From: Schistosoma haematobium
Lineage: Eukaryota; Platyhelminthes; Trematoda; Strigeidida; Schistosomatidae
Length of the DNA: 64,000 nt
NCBI RefSeq assembly: GCF_000699445.3
Contig: NC_067195.1
Location: 18,051,287 to 18,115,286, forward strand
Direction: 5' to 3'
A program made the translations under genes and the position numbers. The notes beneath the pieces were generated by a model, which worked only from the letters and a program-made list of their open reading frames with translations, had not been told where the DNA came from and did no database searches. Below are positions 42,001 to 56,100 of this stretch, piece by piece; position 1 is the stretch's first letter, and each line of letters opens with the position of its first letter.

Positions 42001-45000
42001 CTCGATTAAAAATCCATTTTTTCCAGCTGTTTATAACCAACCAAGTAGTGTTCTCTGTCTATCAAAATTGTATCACACGAAGTCGATTTCAGCAATTATC
42101 GTACTATGGAGATTTCTTTGTCAATCTAGCTACGTTATTAGTTAGGATTTATAAATTTCTGAAATATTATTACAAAATTTACCACAAATGTGTTTTTGTT
42201 AATTTGTCTTTAAACAATAATAATATAAATCTATGTTCTTAAAGAAAGGGAATTATTAATTTAGCAATTGAGAACTTTGTTTCTACATATAGATAGTTTA
42301 CAAAGCTTTCGACATCGTAGATTAATTCAGCTTTTTCTAGTTGCCTAATACGTACCTCCTTGCTTAGAATATTTAAATGTATAAACACATATTTGATTCA
42401 GTCATTGTAATTTTGTGATCGTTCAAAGAATAGTTGATGACATGCCTTCATTTATCATCGACTTTAAACAGTGACTTTGGAAAAACAACTTGGATTTATG
42501 TGTAATATTCCACTCCATTGAAGAATTATTACCTTACAATGAGTAATTAGTTGCGACCAGTTTTAAGAATTGTAGCTGCTATGTTACAAACTAATTGTTA
42601 GTTAGTTTGTCTCTTTATTAACATAAACTAGGGTAAATTAAGTTTGTGTGAATACCTTACAATCAAAAATTAGTATGAAATTAATTATTCAATTAAGAAT
42701 ATTCCCTTACTGTTAAACCGTTTTTATACTAACCGTCAATTAATTGATAATTTTCTTGCAAAAATCGTTACCCAACATACTCATCCCTAATACGGTCGAG
42801 GGTGGCGAAAGTCAACTCTCTCGAAATGCTCACATGGCAACGTGTATACAGATACTCACTGACTTATCGAGGTGGGACTATTGTTTACGAAATCGAGAGG
42901 ATAAAAAGCAAATGTCTGACGCCTTAACCGCGTCAGTGGGTTTGGAAGATCCACCTGGAGGAGTTGGAAAACCATGATTCAAAACGAATAGTGTACATGG
43001 GCTTCAGAATCCCAAGGGATTTAATGGCGTATGAACCTTTTGTTAGTCACTGATTACCATGAGAGCACATCTACTAACGTTTCCACACCACCTTGTGGAT
43101 TAGAATTCTAGTTCAAAGGTTTGGGGAGTGACTTCTTAAGAAAACCACCTGATTCGATTTTGGTGCCTGATCAGTATTTCAGCCCTAACACAAATTGAAT
43201 GACGAAATGTTGTGCATATATACATATGATCTGTGCCTTCTTGCACCAATGTTTATGTGTTCAAATAAAATTAGAAACTATAGTCAAACACATATGCAAA
43301 CGAAGCATCTGCTCAGTGCTCTCTGTTTTCCAGTGGTTGTCTAACTAAAATCTGCCTATAATGTGATACTAGTTCAACAATTTCTACATAGCTTTTATTA
43401 AAATAGTGTATCTTACAATATGATTGATTCGAACATATTTTGCTTTGAATCTATTATATACTTTCGAATCATTCTGTTTCAATATGTCTCTTCTTTTATT
43501 TAACTGAGCTATGTCACTGTTATGACCTTGAAGTTGAGGGTTCAAAACTTTTCTCCACCCCGTCGCCAATTGTTATGACCTTGGGTGTCTGGTTTTTTCT
43601 GTCACACGACTTATCTACCAATCCGAATACGACTTATACGAATCTTCGCACTAGGCCAACCAATGACGTTCAACCGGTGTGGGCAGTTTAGTGTCCTTAT
43701 TGGTCCTATGTCCTACGAGCCCTTCCACTTGAGTCCAGAACAAGATACCAGCTTCCGAATCAGAGCAGATCAGACCAGAATCAGAGCAGATCGTTTATTT
43801 CAGGCATACTTCGTTTGTATATCAATCACACAGACCTCAACGTACCATAAAATAGGAAATAATATTTGTACACAAATAAGCCCAAAAAGTGGCTGTGGAT
43901 GTGGGAGGCAGTAGTTAATAAGCTGAACATAACTTAAGAACCGTAAATCGTACAATAATAAGTTATAGGTCAAAATAAAGCTTATAATAAGAGGAATATA
44001 AATATATGTAATGTAATTGTTGAATAATTATACAATAAGAATATTTATAGAATATTAGTCCATTAATAGTCCTCGGGAGTTACCTGTAATTTAATCTCCA
44101 CTCGGACATAACAGTCACAAAGGTTCTCGTATTTCCAAAGTACATAATATGTCGATAATTGACATTAGTTTTGCTTTGTTTCTGTTTGTATGCCATTTGG
44201 ACCTACTATTTTCATCCCTACTGCTTACAAATTTGTTCGAACGTGGTTATTGGGTGTATTAGTCAAATTCACATTAATGTAAGCAGAAACGCATTATTCC
44301 TAGATTACTTCACTTTAACTGTAACAGTACAACTTCAAATATTCATCATGCCATATTTTTTTTAATATTAAAATCATAGGTTAGTAGGTGTTCATTCAAA
44401 TGCATATCAAGGTTTCATCGGTTCTAACAAAATACTTTAACTGTCAGATTCTGTCAATTGGTTCAAAGTATATTTTTGTAATCACTTCTTTCCCTTTGGA
44501 ATAACTGTTATTCTTGTCTATTTATTTCCTTAGGTTGCAGCTCGTTAAAACGTGTCTGCAAGTTTTCAAATGATGCAGTACATATGATGGAATCTAGTCA
44601 GTTATCTAAAACAACTCCATCTTCTCACCGATTTTCACGTTTTCCTTGGCAAGATCCATACTATCCATCCACTACATCCTCTTCATCTACTTTTTCACCA
44701 AAATTATTATCTAGTTTAAATAGTTGGAGAATGAAACTTCAAATGTTAGACGTTCGTGTTTCTTCTAATCGTGCTCAAAGTGCTTCATCTCGACAGAAAT
44801 ATCCCAGTCCAATTTCATCTCGTTTAGGTCAATCTTCTAATAACAATAGTCTTGGAAATAGTAGTAGTAGTAGTAGTAGTAGGAGCAGCAGTGTCGGTAA
44901 TATCAGTGGATCACTTACTCCAATAAATATAAGTGGTGCTGGAATGATTTTAGATTTGCGTAAAATATTTGGGTCAAAATTCATTGAACATTCATTAATT

Positions 45001-48000
45001 GACGATATTCATTCAATTCAATCAATGAAAACTGTTAAAACAGATATTGGTTTCGCCAGAGCATTTGTTCGTTTAGCTTTAGAAAAGAAGTTGTTATCTG
45101 CACATCTTACTCGTCTGTTAATGGATACTAAACTTTTAAGGTATGACTGTTTATAAATAGGCTCCATTATATTTCATATTTTATAAACATAGTAACTGTT
45201 TTTTTTAAAATCGTACTACTGCTCATCAAGAACGTATCATTTCACGTTCTTGTCTTTGGGTCACATTTACAGAAGAGCTAGTCCAAAACTTGGTATTAGT
45301 TCATAAAGTTATTGACTGTTGCTCTGAGTCATGTCAAGCCATAGGCTCTGACTTACCAAGCTTGGGGTCTACTCAATTATCATGACCTACATTATTTGGC
45401 GACCCTCGTTGACACGGCTTAGAACCAGTCACAGTGTCATAGGTTCATTTTCCACTTGTCTTAATCTCAATTTTGAATCTTACTTACCTACCCCCTATAC
45501 ACATACCTTTTCATTATGTCTTTTCAATATCACTACCATCATATTATTTCGATTCTTTTACTATTCATCTTGTTAGTTTTATCTGATTGTCCGAATATAG
45601 TGTGGTAACTTGGGTTACTATGATTATAACTGGCTAACTTTTAAGTGTTAATAATAATAGTTATAACTGGCTCCAAAAAAGTAAGTGGAATAAGTTTAGA
45701 ACCCGTGAATAAGTTACCTATTCACTTGTGCAATTTCATCTACTTAGTTATGTTCTATACTTTTTGTGTTCAATTTAATAATGCTATCACTGTACGTTTA
45801 CTCAAACCGGAAATAAATTTAAAGGGAGATGGAAGAGAAATCTGTAACCTAGTGGTTGAAGGTCAAGTGCTCTAACCAAAAAATCGTCATCCATTGCGAT
45901 TACTAGATAAATTTACTTACTAATTAATGTAACATCGAAATTAATGGAGGTTTTTGTGTTTTCCCCTTCTTTTTTTTTGGTTAACTAAATATTAATTACA
46001 CTTTGCAAAAATTCAATAAGCTGTTTATTATATTTATATATTTAACCGTTTGTGTTAATTCTTACTAAAGACAATATAATTATCCTATCTTATCGTATTC
46101 TATTTTACGTGTATTTTGCTTTAATATTAGGCACTTATATACAAGATATGCTTTTTTAAGATGTGAAGAAGAACGTGAACAATTCTTAGTACATTTATTA
46201 TCATTAAATGCTGTCGATTATTTTTCATTTACACGAATGATTAATCAAACTGAAATTATCTACGAAATATTTATATGTACTGGTCGAAAGCATAGTAGCG
46301 GAATAACATCGACAGCAAATGCATGGATTAAAATTCATGGACATTTTGGATCAACTCAAGTGATCAAAATTCCACATGGTCACAATCTTATTGAAATCAA
46401 AGTAGATATTTCTTTTGTTAAATGTCTACCAAATCTTTGTTTGTTTTTTTATGTTTCGTGAGTGTTAATAAGCTTTCCCTTTGATAAATTTCGATAATGC
46501 AATGAGAAGACGTAGTTTATCAGAATTATGTGATATATTTGCGCAATACATTTTGAACAATCTGATCACACATATACTTGTTAAGAACATTTATATATGA
46601 AAAATTAAAAGGTCAACTAGACAGGTTAAGGGTAAGTCATAACAAAGGAAAAATATTAAAGTACACAAAAACAAATGTGATTACCACTCTGGATAGTAAA
46701 TCAGTACTACCAAGGTAGGTTAAGTGTAAGTACAAATTGTTTTTGAACACATAAAGGGGGTTTCAATTTTCGTATAGCCAAGGCTTAAATAAACCTTAGT
46801 ATACGTCCTTGAAGGCTTTTGTACAACACAACAAATGCTGATTTGATATCAACCTTATGTGCTCCGCTACTAGCTCAAAGAGTTCAAACACTACGATTTA
46901 ATGTGTTGAACATATTTCTTCGAGGTGTTATCTATTTTTTTAAATTTTAATATTCATATCCGTAAATGTGTCATCAATCCATATTATTATTTCTATTTGT
47001 TTTGTGTATGTTAAACAGAAACTTATTTTCCCTCCTATTTTCATAATTTTTGTATTTTGATAAACGCTTTTATCCTGATCATTCATATTTGTTTACACGT
47101 ATATTATATATTTATTAACTTCCCGGAACATTCTTTTAACTCAGTGTAATATGCCTTATCTCAAGAGCCTAAGATTTATCCTGATCTTGGTTATCATTAT
47201 ATCTCGTAGTTAGTTGGTTGAAGGTGTTTAACAAAGTTTTTAGTGAATTTTGATGTAATTTATCAATAAATCATCAAAATTCTTGTACTACGTAATAGGC
47301 TCTCTTCGTAAATTACTTGAACAAAGGGAAAATGACATTAAATACAGAATAGAATGCATTTATTATATATTGTTGCATTCTTTTTAGAAACTCTCTGTTC
47401 TACTCTACGGATGTGAAGCATGGCCACTGAAAATAGAGGATATTTTTTAATCCCCTCAGTTATTTTAATTAATGGCTGTAGACGTTAGTTGACTTGTCTC
47501 GAAATTGGTAACAATCGAGGATCCACTGACTGTCTATCCTTAGATCCTGAGTCCCGAAATCTTATGCTTTCTTGTGCTTAATTCTTTCTACTACTACTGT
47601 AGTGAACAGAACACGAGTGGGACAATTGAATGTATTTGATACATAATTACAGGACATGTTAATAAAATCTAACAATAAAATAGTAAATACGTAGTTTGCA
47701 AAATATCCATCAGTTGTCTCATAATGACTCAGACTTCATTGTTCTTGCATTTTCATATAAATTGCATTCTGTTTCCATTCTTTACTGTTCGATCCTCTTG
47801 TCTCTCTGCTGCCAGACCTTCTGTTCACGACTAACATCATATACTACTTGTTTCAATATAAGTAGCACATATCACACTCGTCCCCCCTTTAAAGCAGTCG
47901 TTCTTGCGGTGGTTCATGCTCGCCGTGTCACATTCTTCTGAACCGATGCACATTTAAGCCAGGTCCTACGTTATCTGTCACCAACCGACTAAATTAGTAA

Positions 48001-50067
48001 TGTAATTTAGAATTTTATAAAACGGCTTGTCCATCTCTTAAGTAGAAGTCGTTTAAGTAAGTATAAGTTATAGTTTCAACAGTTTCTGAGACGGATTGAG
48101 ATGATAGTTCCATAATATATAGGCTAATTATAAAGAATAATAATTTGGTTTAACTCGTAGACTGTGGTTGTGATTCAGTTGGAAATGGATTAGACTATCC
48201 CGTTGCAGATGTTTTGACTGAATTTTGATCCCTCTTAGTTGGGATATTTGTATCCTATGAGAATTACCTTAATATAGTCTTTGTGGACAACAAGCTGCCA
48301 CAGAATTGATGAAACATGGCTAACGGTGGAATCCAAGTTGCATGTGTCTTCTATTTAAGACTCGTCAGCTTGATTTACTTACATTCTAGGGTTGATTCTT
48401 CTTCGGGACTCGAACAAAGGTTATATCGAGTTAATCCTTTCGGGATACACATATGCCAATGAAGACTGATCTGAATTCAGTCAAAACAACAACGTGATCT
48501 TCCAATCCATTTTTAGTCGAGTTAAAATCTCATACCTGTTATACAAATGAGTGGCTATCTCAGTATCTACGTGATAGTCCGATGGCGTTCAGATCGAACG
48601 GTACTGGCCTCAAGTCCCGGAGCTAGTACCAACTCTGGGATGCAGTCGCACCCAGATAACGAGTCCCAAACAGAACAAAGCATGCGCCCTGGATTCCACT
48701 GCTAGCTACGTTCCATCGATACTATACGAATCTGTGGTTCTTACTGTTTGAAGAATGAAAAATAAAAACGTGGAACGGCAGTCGGAGGATAATCACTGAT
48801 ACTTTTTAATTAGATTGTTTAGGTGTAAACCTACCAATTGCTATAGCTTCTGTGACTCTTAACTAGTCAAAATTAGATCGTTTGTTGATCATTCATAATC
48901 CATTTATCGCATCCACTTTATGTCCTTTATTCAGCGAATGATAAGCTAAAAAGGCCCCGTTCTGCCATCAGAATCATAAGTTCTTGGCAATGTGCTAAAT
49001 ATGTCTATCCTTCCCATGTACATGCTTTTACATTTACATATGATAGGTATTTATCTACCTTTATTTTATATTTCACTTCCGTTCTACTTGTCAGTGACCG
49101 TATTTTATTATTCCTTTTGTTTTAAATTATATACTCATACTAATTAGAATCGTAATCTTGGTCTACTGTCTACATTACAAATTGGACATGATAATACTGG
49201 TTCAGCTCCGAAATGGTTTATTGAATTCATTATTGTTCATAATCGTATTACTAATCATTTTTATTTGTAAGTTCATGTATTTGATAGATGTATTGTGAAA
49301 TCTTGAGGTTTTCTTTTTTTTCTGTTATTTTCACATAAAACGTTAACAAAGCAATTTAATATAACATCAAATACATTTGTACTTTGTATTTGAATCGTTA
49401 ATAGATCAGGGTATTTTACTTCATGTGAATTGTTAACATCCATTACACAAAAAGTCTTCTGGTTAGCATTTTGGTCTGGCACTTTTTTTAGCAAGGTTGT
49501 TTTTTACGGGATGAGATTGCTGGAAGTATAAACTATATCATAAATGCAGAAATACATATGATACACCAGGAGATGTGTCTGTTCATAAACGTGACAATAT
49601 AACCAAACAATAATGTATTAAACACCCACTGTTAAGAGATCTCGTTAATTACTCGAAAAAAAATTTCAGAAGCTGGTAAAATCCTGTATACACTTCATTT
49701 TTTAGAATTCTAGAAAATGACATGTCTTAATTGTATCCTTATCGATTTTGTCACTAATTTTAAAATGTCTTTTTAGTGACTTCCAGAATCTCAAGTTCCC
49801 ATGTGAACCTTTAAATACCCTAGTTTTCTGTAGATTACCTAACTTTCGGAGTAGATCTTTCATAGTTCTTACTCTCTGTTTTCTGCTCAGCGTTTGAGAG
49901 TCTAAGTGTTCTGGGAATCAGGTTGTAATTCATAAATCTAGTATCTTTGGGTTGAAATACAAAACATATCACCAACTATGTAAACTATCTATGGCTTGCA
50001 AACTATCACTCAATGAAATATTATTATTTCTCTATGCGTAACTGATATCATTTTAATCATTTTGTAC

Positions 50068-50124
<57 letters not shown>

Positions 50125-53100
50125 CTATTTTTATGTATCCACAATGTTTTATAAGTGAACTACATTTACTTATTAGAATTGTAAATCACATGAAAGATTA
50201 AAACCAAGTTGTACACGCGTAGAAAATCCATGAATTAGTGATGGTGTGGTCGATGTTACCCACAATGATGTTTGTTAGTAGTGTGTAGTTGAAAGTGGCG
50301 TCGAAGTTGTATCAATTGTGAGAATTTCCAGTGCATTGCAAGCACGGCGTTGGTGGAATGCATAGAGACCAGAATAGAAGACAGTTTGAATATCAGAAAA
50401 CACTCAAAGATGTTCATAGGCGATTGGAGTCTATGTATATGTTATTGTATAAATTACTTTATAACTTCTCTCAATAAATACACATCCCTCCTGCCAATTG
50501 TCTTGTCTTACAGTAGTATTGCATGCCGACACCGAGTAGTGTCTGTATATATAAAACCAATTCTACATTGGTTTAATGTGTTTTGCTTTCCTTACAAATC
50601 TTAGTTACTTTATTGCTTAGAAACTTGTCGAAATATATTTATTTATAGATTCCCATGTTATCACTGGTTCGGTTTAGGAGTTGAAGATGATGCATTAGAA
50701 CGTATTCTCATTGGTGAACAAATCCGTATTGCATCAAATGATCCATGTAGGTGTACATTCTTCGTTTAATCTGTACATTTTCCTGATACTATTGTAATAT
50801 ATGAAGAGATTACTATTTGATTTTATTTGGATTTTCATTGTTTATTTTGCAATATCTACTACACCACCTCCAGCTATTGTATTTTCATTTATTCGATACG
50901 TGTTTTCCACTGTCCCAAACACTTTATTTAGCGAAAAACAGTGTAATAAAAGTGTACATAACAGTTTCTTCAAATAAGCTCTTAAGAGTGCTAGTTATAA
51001 ACAACTATTGACCCGCATTAATCAAAAAATCGAGTGTGTACACTTATGCTTTCCAACGAGTAATTGATGAGGACTTTCAAAAAATGTTTTAAACACTGGA
51101 AACAGGGCTGAAAATAACACATCGCCACAAAGAGAAAACATTTTGGTGAGGTATAAAGTAATGAATCATAAATTTTCTAAAACCAACATTATACAGTCTG
51201 CATATTTATTGGACAGACTATGTATATCTATCTGATTACTAAGTTAGATAGACAAAGCAACATATATCGTTAGAAATGTTGAACTTTTTTTTCTCTTTAC
51301 GTACCAAAGAATGTTAGTCGTTGCTTTTAGACTAATTTTCGTTAAATATGATTAATACAATGGTTTTCCTTTTTTTTCCCTTAAAATTAGTCTCTAGTAA
51401 TGAAACATCCGGCAATAATGTCTTTCATTTTTTTTATTTTTCTGTACAACAAAATAAACAATATTATTTGTTGGCATATTTCTTTCAATTAGAGATACTT
51501 GTGTTGTAAGTTGTGTGTGCTATTGCTTTGTTTCATTTTCTTTTTAACGCTTACTCACCATTCATGCACTGTAATCCCCTAGTAATCTCACTTCTAGTCA
51601 ATATATGTATGTATATTCATTTGTCTAATAAGGTTGAACCTAAAGTGATCATTATTTACGTTTGTAGTTTACGATGAAAATAATTAACACCCATTCACAT
51701 TGACATGTCTTTGTTTAACACCATATTGGATTGCACTTAGTTTGCTTTTCTTTTTGTAATAAAAAAATGACGACCATTTTTATAGTTTTGCTACGGTTTT
51801 CTTTTTCCATTTTGACCATTGTTACAATGGATGGTTTAATATCTTTTCCCTCTCTTTGTGGTATACTACGCTACGCTTAATAAAATACTTGAACGGTACA
51901 TAATACAGAGACCAGATCACGTTATATCTCAAATCCAGGATTCACAACTCTAAATAGAGGACCAAATTAACACTAGATAGTATTTTATTCGACGGAGCTA
52001 CAAGCAGTCGCACTTAGTAGAAATCGGTGAGAGGAAAAGAAATCACCTACCTAATGGTTGTTAGGGTAACATCTTTTTGTCCAGGCTCAATGAACAGTCA
52101 CGTTTTACTCTCACTACCGTATATCAGGTATAATGGTCGTTTTAATCAGTTTTTTAAAGGATTCTGTCTAAATAACAATTGCTGTTTTTATCCCACCTTA
52201 ATTTCCTAACGGTAAGTTTTTAGTGTTCTCATTGGTATTACTAACTAGTCTGTGTCTCAACTTGTAAAAAGAAATATATCTTGAGGATTTTCGTGTGTGT
52301 AAGTGCGCACATCACTTCTAGTTTGAAATTTGTGGACGTTGCAGACCATATAGGACAAAATGTAATGTCTAGACACATGGCCTCTTAATACACTGGTGAT
52401 AATTCTTTTTGTTTATAAAGTATTAGCTTAAGCTTATAATATATTTTTCTCTACTGGCATTGATCTCAAGCAAAACAAGTGTCTTAGTGGTGATAAACCT
52501 CTAATTGAATTCATCATATAAAAATAACTATTCGTCATCTCATTATTAAGGTCGGTAACTGAAAGTTGTTCTTTTCTACATCGACAAGGTGGTGGTAGGC
52601 CAACGTTAGTAAATGTGCTCCCATGGTAGTCGGTGACTAACAGTAAGTTCATACTCTATTCGTTCGCACAGGATCTTGGAGCTCATGTGAACCATTGTTT
52701 TAGGATCAGGATTTTCCAACTCCTCTAGATGGACATTCGCTTTTCGTCTTTTCAATTTCGTAAACAACAGCTCTGTTGTGAAAATGCGGTGACTAAGACT
52801 TCCCTGTGAGCGGCTGTATATGCGTGGCCATGTGAAAGCATTTCGAGAGAGAGAGAGCTGACTCTCTCCACGCTCGGCCATACCAGGGGGTTATCATACC
52901 TGATATATTATACTTATTTCACATTTATGCATCGTATGTATAACACAAAAAAACAAGAAGAAATTCTGTACGTTTTCCCAGGAATTATGTGGTACTTTTT
53001 GGAATGAAATATCATAATGCTTACATTTTAAATTTATAGTCATTTTGTTGGTCATAATATTTTAAATAATTTAGTTAGCTTGGTGTTTGTTCAATTATTG

Positions 53101-56100
53101 AAGAAAGTCATAAAAAGGTTTGCTATGATGAAAACTATTATAACTACATCTCGAATCTGTCCATGTACAGTGATATTTTTGTAAATGTAAATGGTAATTC
53201 ATCTACTTTCAAAAGGCTATCTAATAAATGATGCCACTTACACTGTTTTAATGGTTGAATCACTTTCATTCAAGTTGATCATGGGTTTAAACCGCGACGT
53301 ACATAGTACAGTTTGAGCTACCGACTAGAACTACTTTTCTTGAAACCATAAAAGTGTGATCGAAAATTGGAATAGTCAAAGTAATTTTAAATTATATTAC
53401 TTATGGATAAAGCTAAGTAAGACCGGGACAAGTTTATCTAAAGAAATTTTTCATCGCTTTCCGTTCATGGACCTTGTTAAACTCAATATCATAACATTAG
53501 AGCTACTTGATACGCGTTTGGCAATTGACCCACCATTTCCAGTCTAATTGGCCTATCATTCCAACCTCATCTAACTAATGATATCTTCTCACTTTTGTGT
53601 TCTTACTCTATTAGTTTAACCTCATAAGTTAAATCCCTAATCTAACCTCGAACTTGTTGTTATAAGTTATCGTGAATTAAGTTCTTGATTGTACTAGGTC
53701 TGTTTACAGTTTTGTTGAAAGGGTTTTGTGGAGATTAATTTAATTTATAGGTTGTATTTGTCACAGATTATTCTCAATTTAGATACCGTTGAAAATTAGG
53801 TGGGACTAAGTATCTGTTTCATCCTAATATAAGACCGCCCATCAGCACGTACCCATGACCTGTCCTGTGATCTAACCCAAGATTTTCAGTTCTTTTGGCA
53901 AATACTTAACCCCTGAAACTACTGTATCGCCATCCATTAGTACGATTTTGACTCAAATCCGTTGTGGAACATCAAGTGACAGTCATCCAGTGCGTTTGGT
54001 GATAACTTTCATCCACAAAATATCTGAATTCAACCAATCAATTCTCTTTTTTTCTCTGATTTTAATCATGTTTACACAAACATGTCTTTTTTCAAAGGTT
54101 ACACGTAATCACGTTTAATTGCACTAAATTATCATTTTCATTATTCATTTTTTCTTTTAATTAACTCAATTTGTATTCTTTCATATTGTTCGAATCATGA
54201 ACAAATTATTCACATGTTTATTACTATTATTATCTTATATGTTTATTATGGAAGATCTCCTATTCACAACTCCATTAGCGTTATCATCAGATCCCATAGA
54301 ATGTTTACAAAATTTGCCAAATCGTTGTCTATCACCATCACTGTCAAGACGAAACTCGGACCAAAGTTAGTTTTATATTCTTTTTTTGTTATTGAATCGT
54401 ATAAAAAAGATTGCCCAAATTATGATAATATTATTATGTATTACATAAATCATTGTAATTTCATGAAATTTGATATTTTACCAACGATAATCATACATTT
54501 TAAGCTAAAATTTCCTCGTCCCAAATTTATTTCAGTAAGATTTATGGCTAAAAGTATAGTGTAGGTACGAGTTAATCAAATTCTAGGTGAGTTTTTGATG
54601 AGATTATAATCATTATGGACGACCGTTGAACGAAGATAAAGTGACCTTAAGAATAACCGCCTTGTTAGGATTAAAAAGGGTTATAAACTAGTGTAAGGAA
54701 TTGGAATTAGAATTTAGGGTTGAAAATTTAAGGTTTTCACTACGAACTGACATCAGCTGTAGTGCCAAAATACTATTTAATCATAGGGGTGAATGAATCT
54801 TCACGCCAAAATCCAAAACGTGCTATCTTCAATGTCATTGGTTCATCCATAGGTTATCGTCACGCCCGATTTACGTTTATCTACATGTTTGTTAGATCAT
54901 AGTGTTTTGGTTTTAGGATAACTCTTGGTTTGAATAATTTATCCAACTGGTCATATAGTTACATTAATAGTAGTATAGAGGCTCACAGTGTTAATACTGA
55001 TGCATTTTCCTATTATTATGTATATAAGTAATTATTGAGTTGTTTTTTGTTTTGTTTTGTTTTTTACAATCTCATGTCTACATCTTGGTTACAATGTTAA
55101 TTTTATCACTTCATAGTACAGTTGATTTAATTCAATTTAGTAAATATAAGTTGTTTTTCATTGTCTTTTAATCAGAAAATTTAAACTCTGTCATAATACA
55201 TGAACGTGTAGCTAATGCAGTGAATTGTTTATTAAAATTCTTCTGTAAAACAAATCATACTAATACAATGACAACTAGTTTAACATCATTATGGTGCGGT
55301 GAACATGGTCTTGTACCAGCTTTACATTTAGTTTTCACTTATGGTTTTCGTTCAAGTCGTATATTTCAACGAAAAATGTATGTATGGGATTATTTCGGTA
55401 TGTGATAGAATTCATTAATTCACTTTTATTTGTGTTTATTAAGGTTTTATTTTAAATTGATAAAGAAATGTTTTTAATATCTTAATGAGCAGAAAAATTA
55501 AATATTCTAATGTTTAATGACTCAATATAACCCACTATTTTCAATGAATAAAGAGTTTATTTCATTTAATTAACGTAATAGGGTCGAATCTCATTTTTAC
55601 AGAGTTCACTTGGTCATAGATACATATATTCGCTTATTTTTGGAAATGTCAATTTCACTGCGTTGTAGGTGTTTTGATTTTGAAGCTCTCATTGGCCTGA
55701 ACTTATTATCATTAAAGCTACAAATTTCCGTAATTCCAGAATATTCGTTTATATACTCAATTACATACCAATAATTATCTGTATGGGGATTTATGGAGGT
55801 TGTGGTATCTTCACAGTTGAATTCACAAGGCGATCTAAGCTAGACCATCATTGAAAACATGGAAGCACTGGGTTATGCAAGATTATGGATCGATTGAAGT
55901 TAGACATTAACGCCGTTGGATGCTGGCCCAGTGGTCTAGAAGTTGAGCGTCCGCGCGCGAATCCAAAGGTCCTGGGTTGCAGTCATGCGTACGGGATCGT
56001 GGATATGAACCGCTGATGAGCCCCATACTAGGCCGAAATGGTCATTCAGTGCTTTCAGGTTTTCAATGGTAATTCAGCTTAGATGTGTGAAAATACATAT

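Noticed and set aside
44159..44365. Hydrophobic 68-codon frame before exon 15
   Set aside because: AT-rich intronic frame with no family match and no fitting splice sites; chance translation of T-rich DNA.
52027..52209. 60-codon frame considered as an extra DENND5 exon between exons 18 and 19
   Set aside because: Does not match the PLAT-RUN2 linker, lacks suitable phase, and exon 19 joins exon 18 directly in frame.
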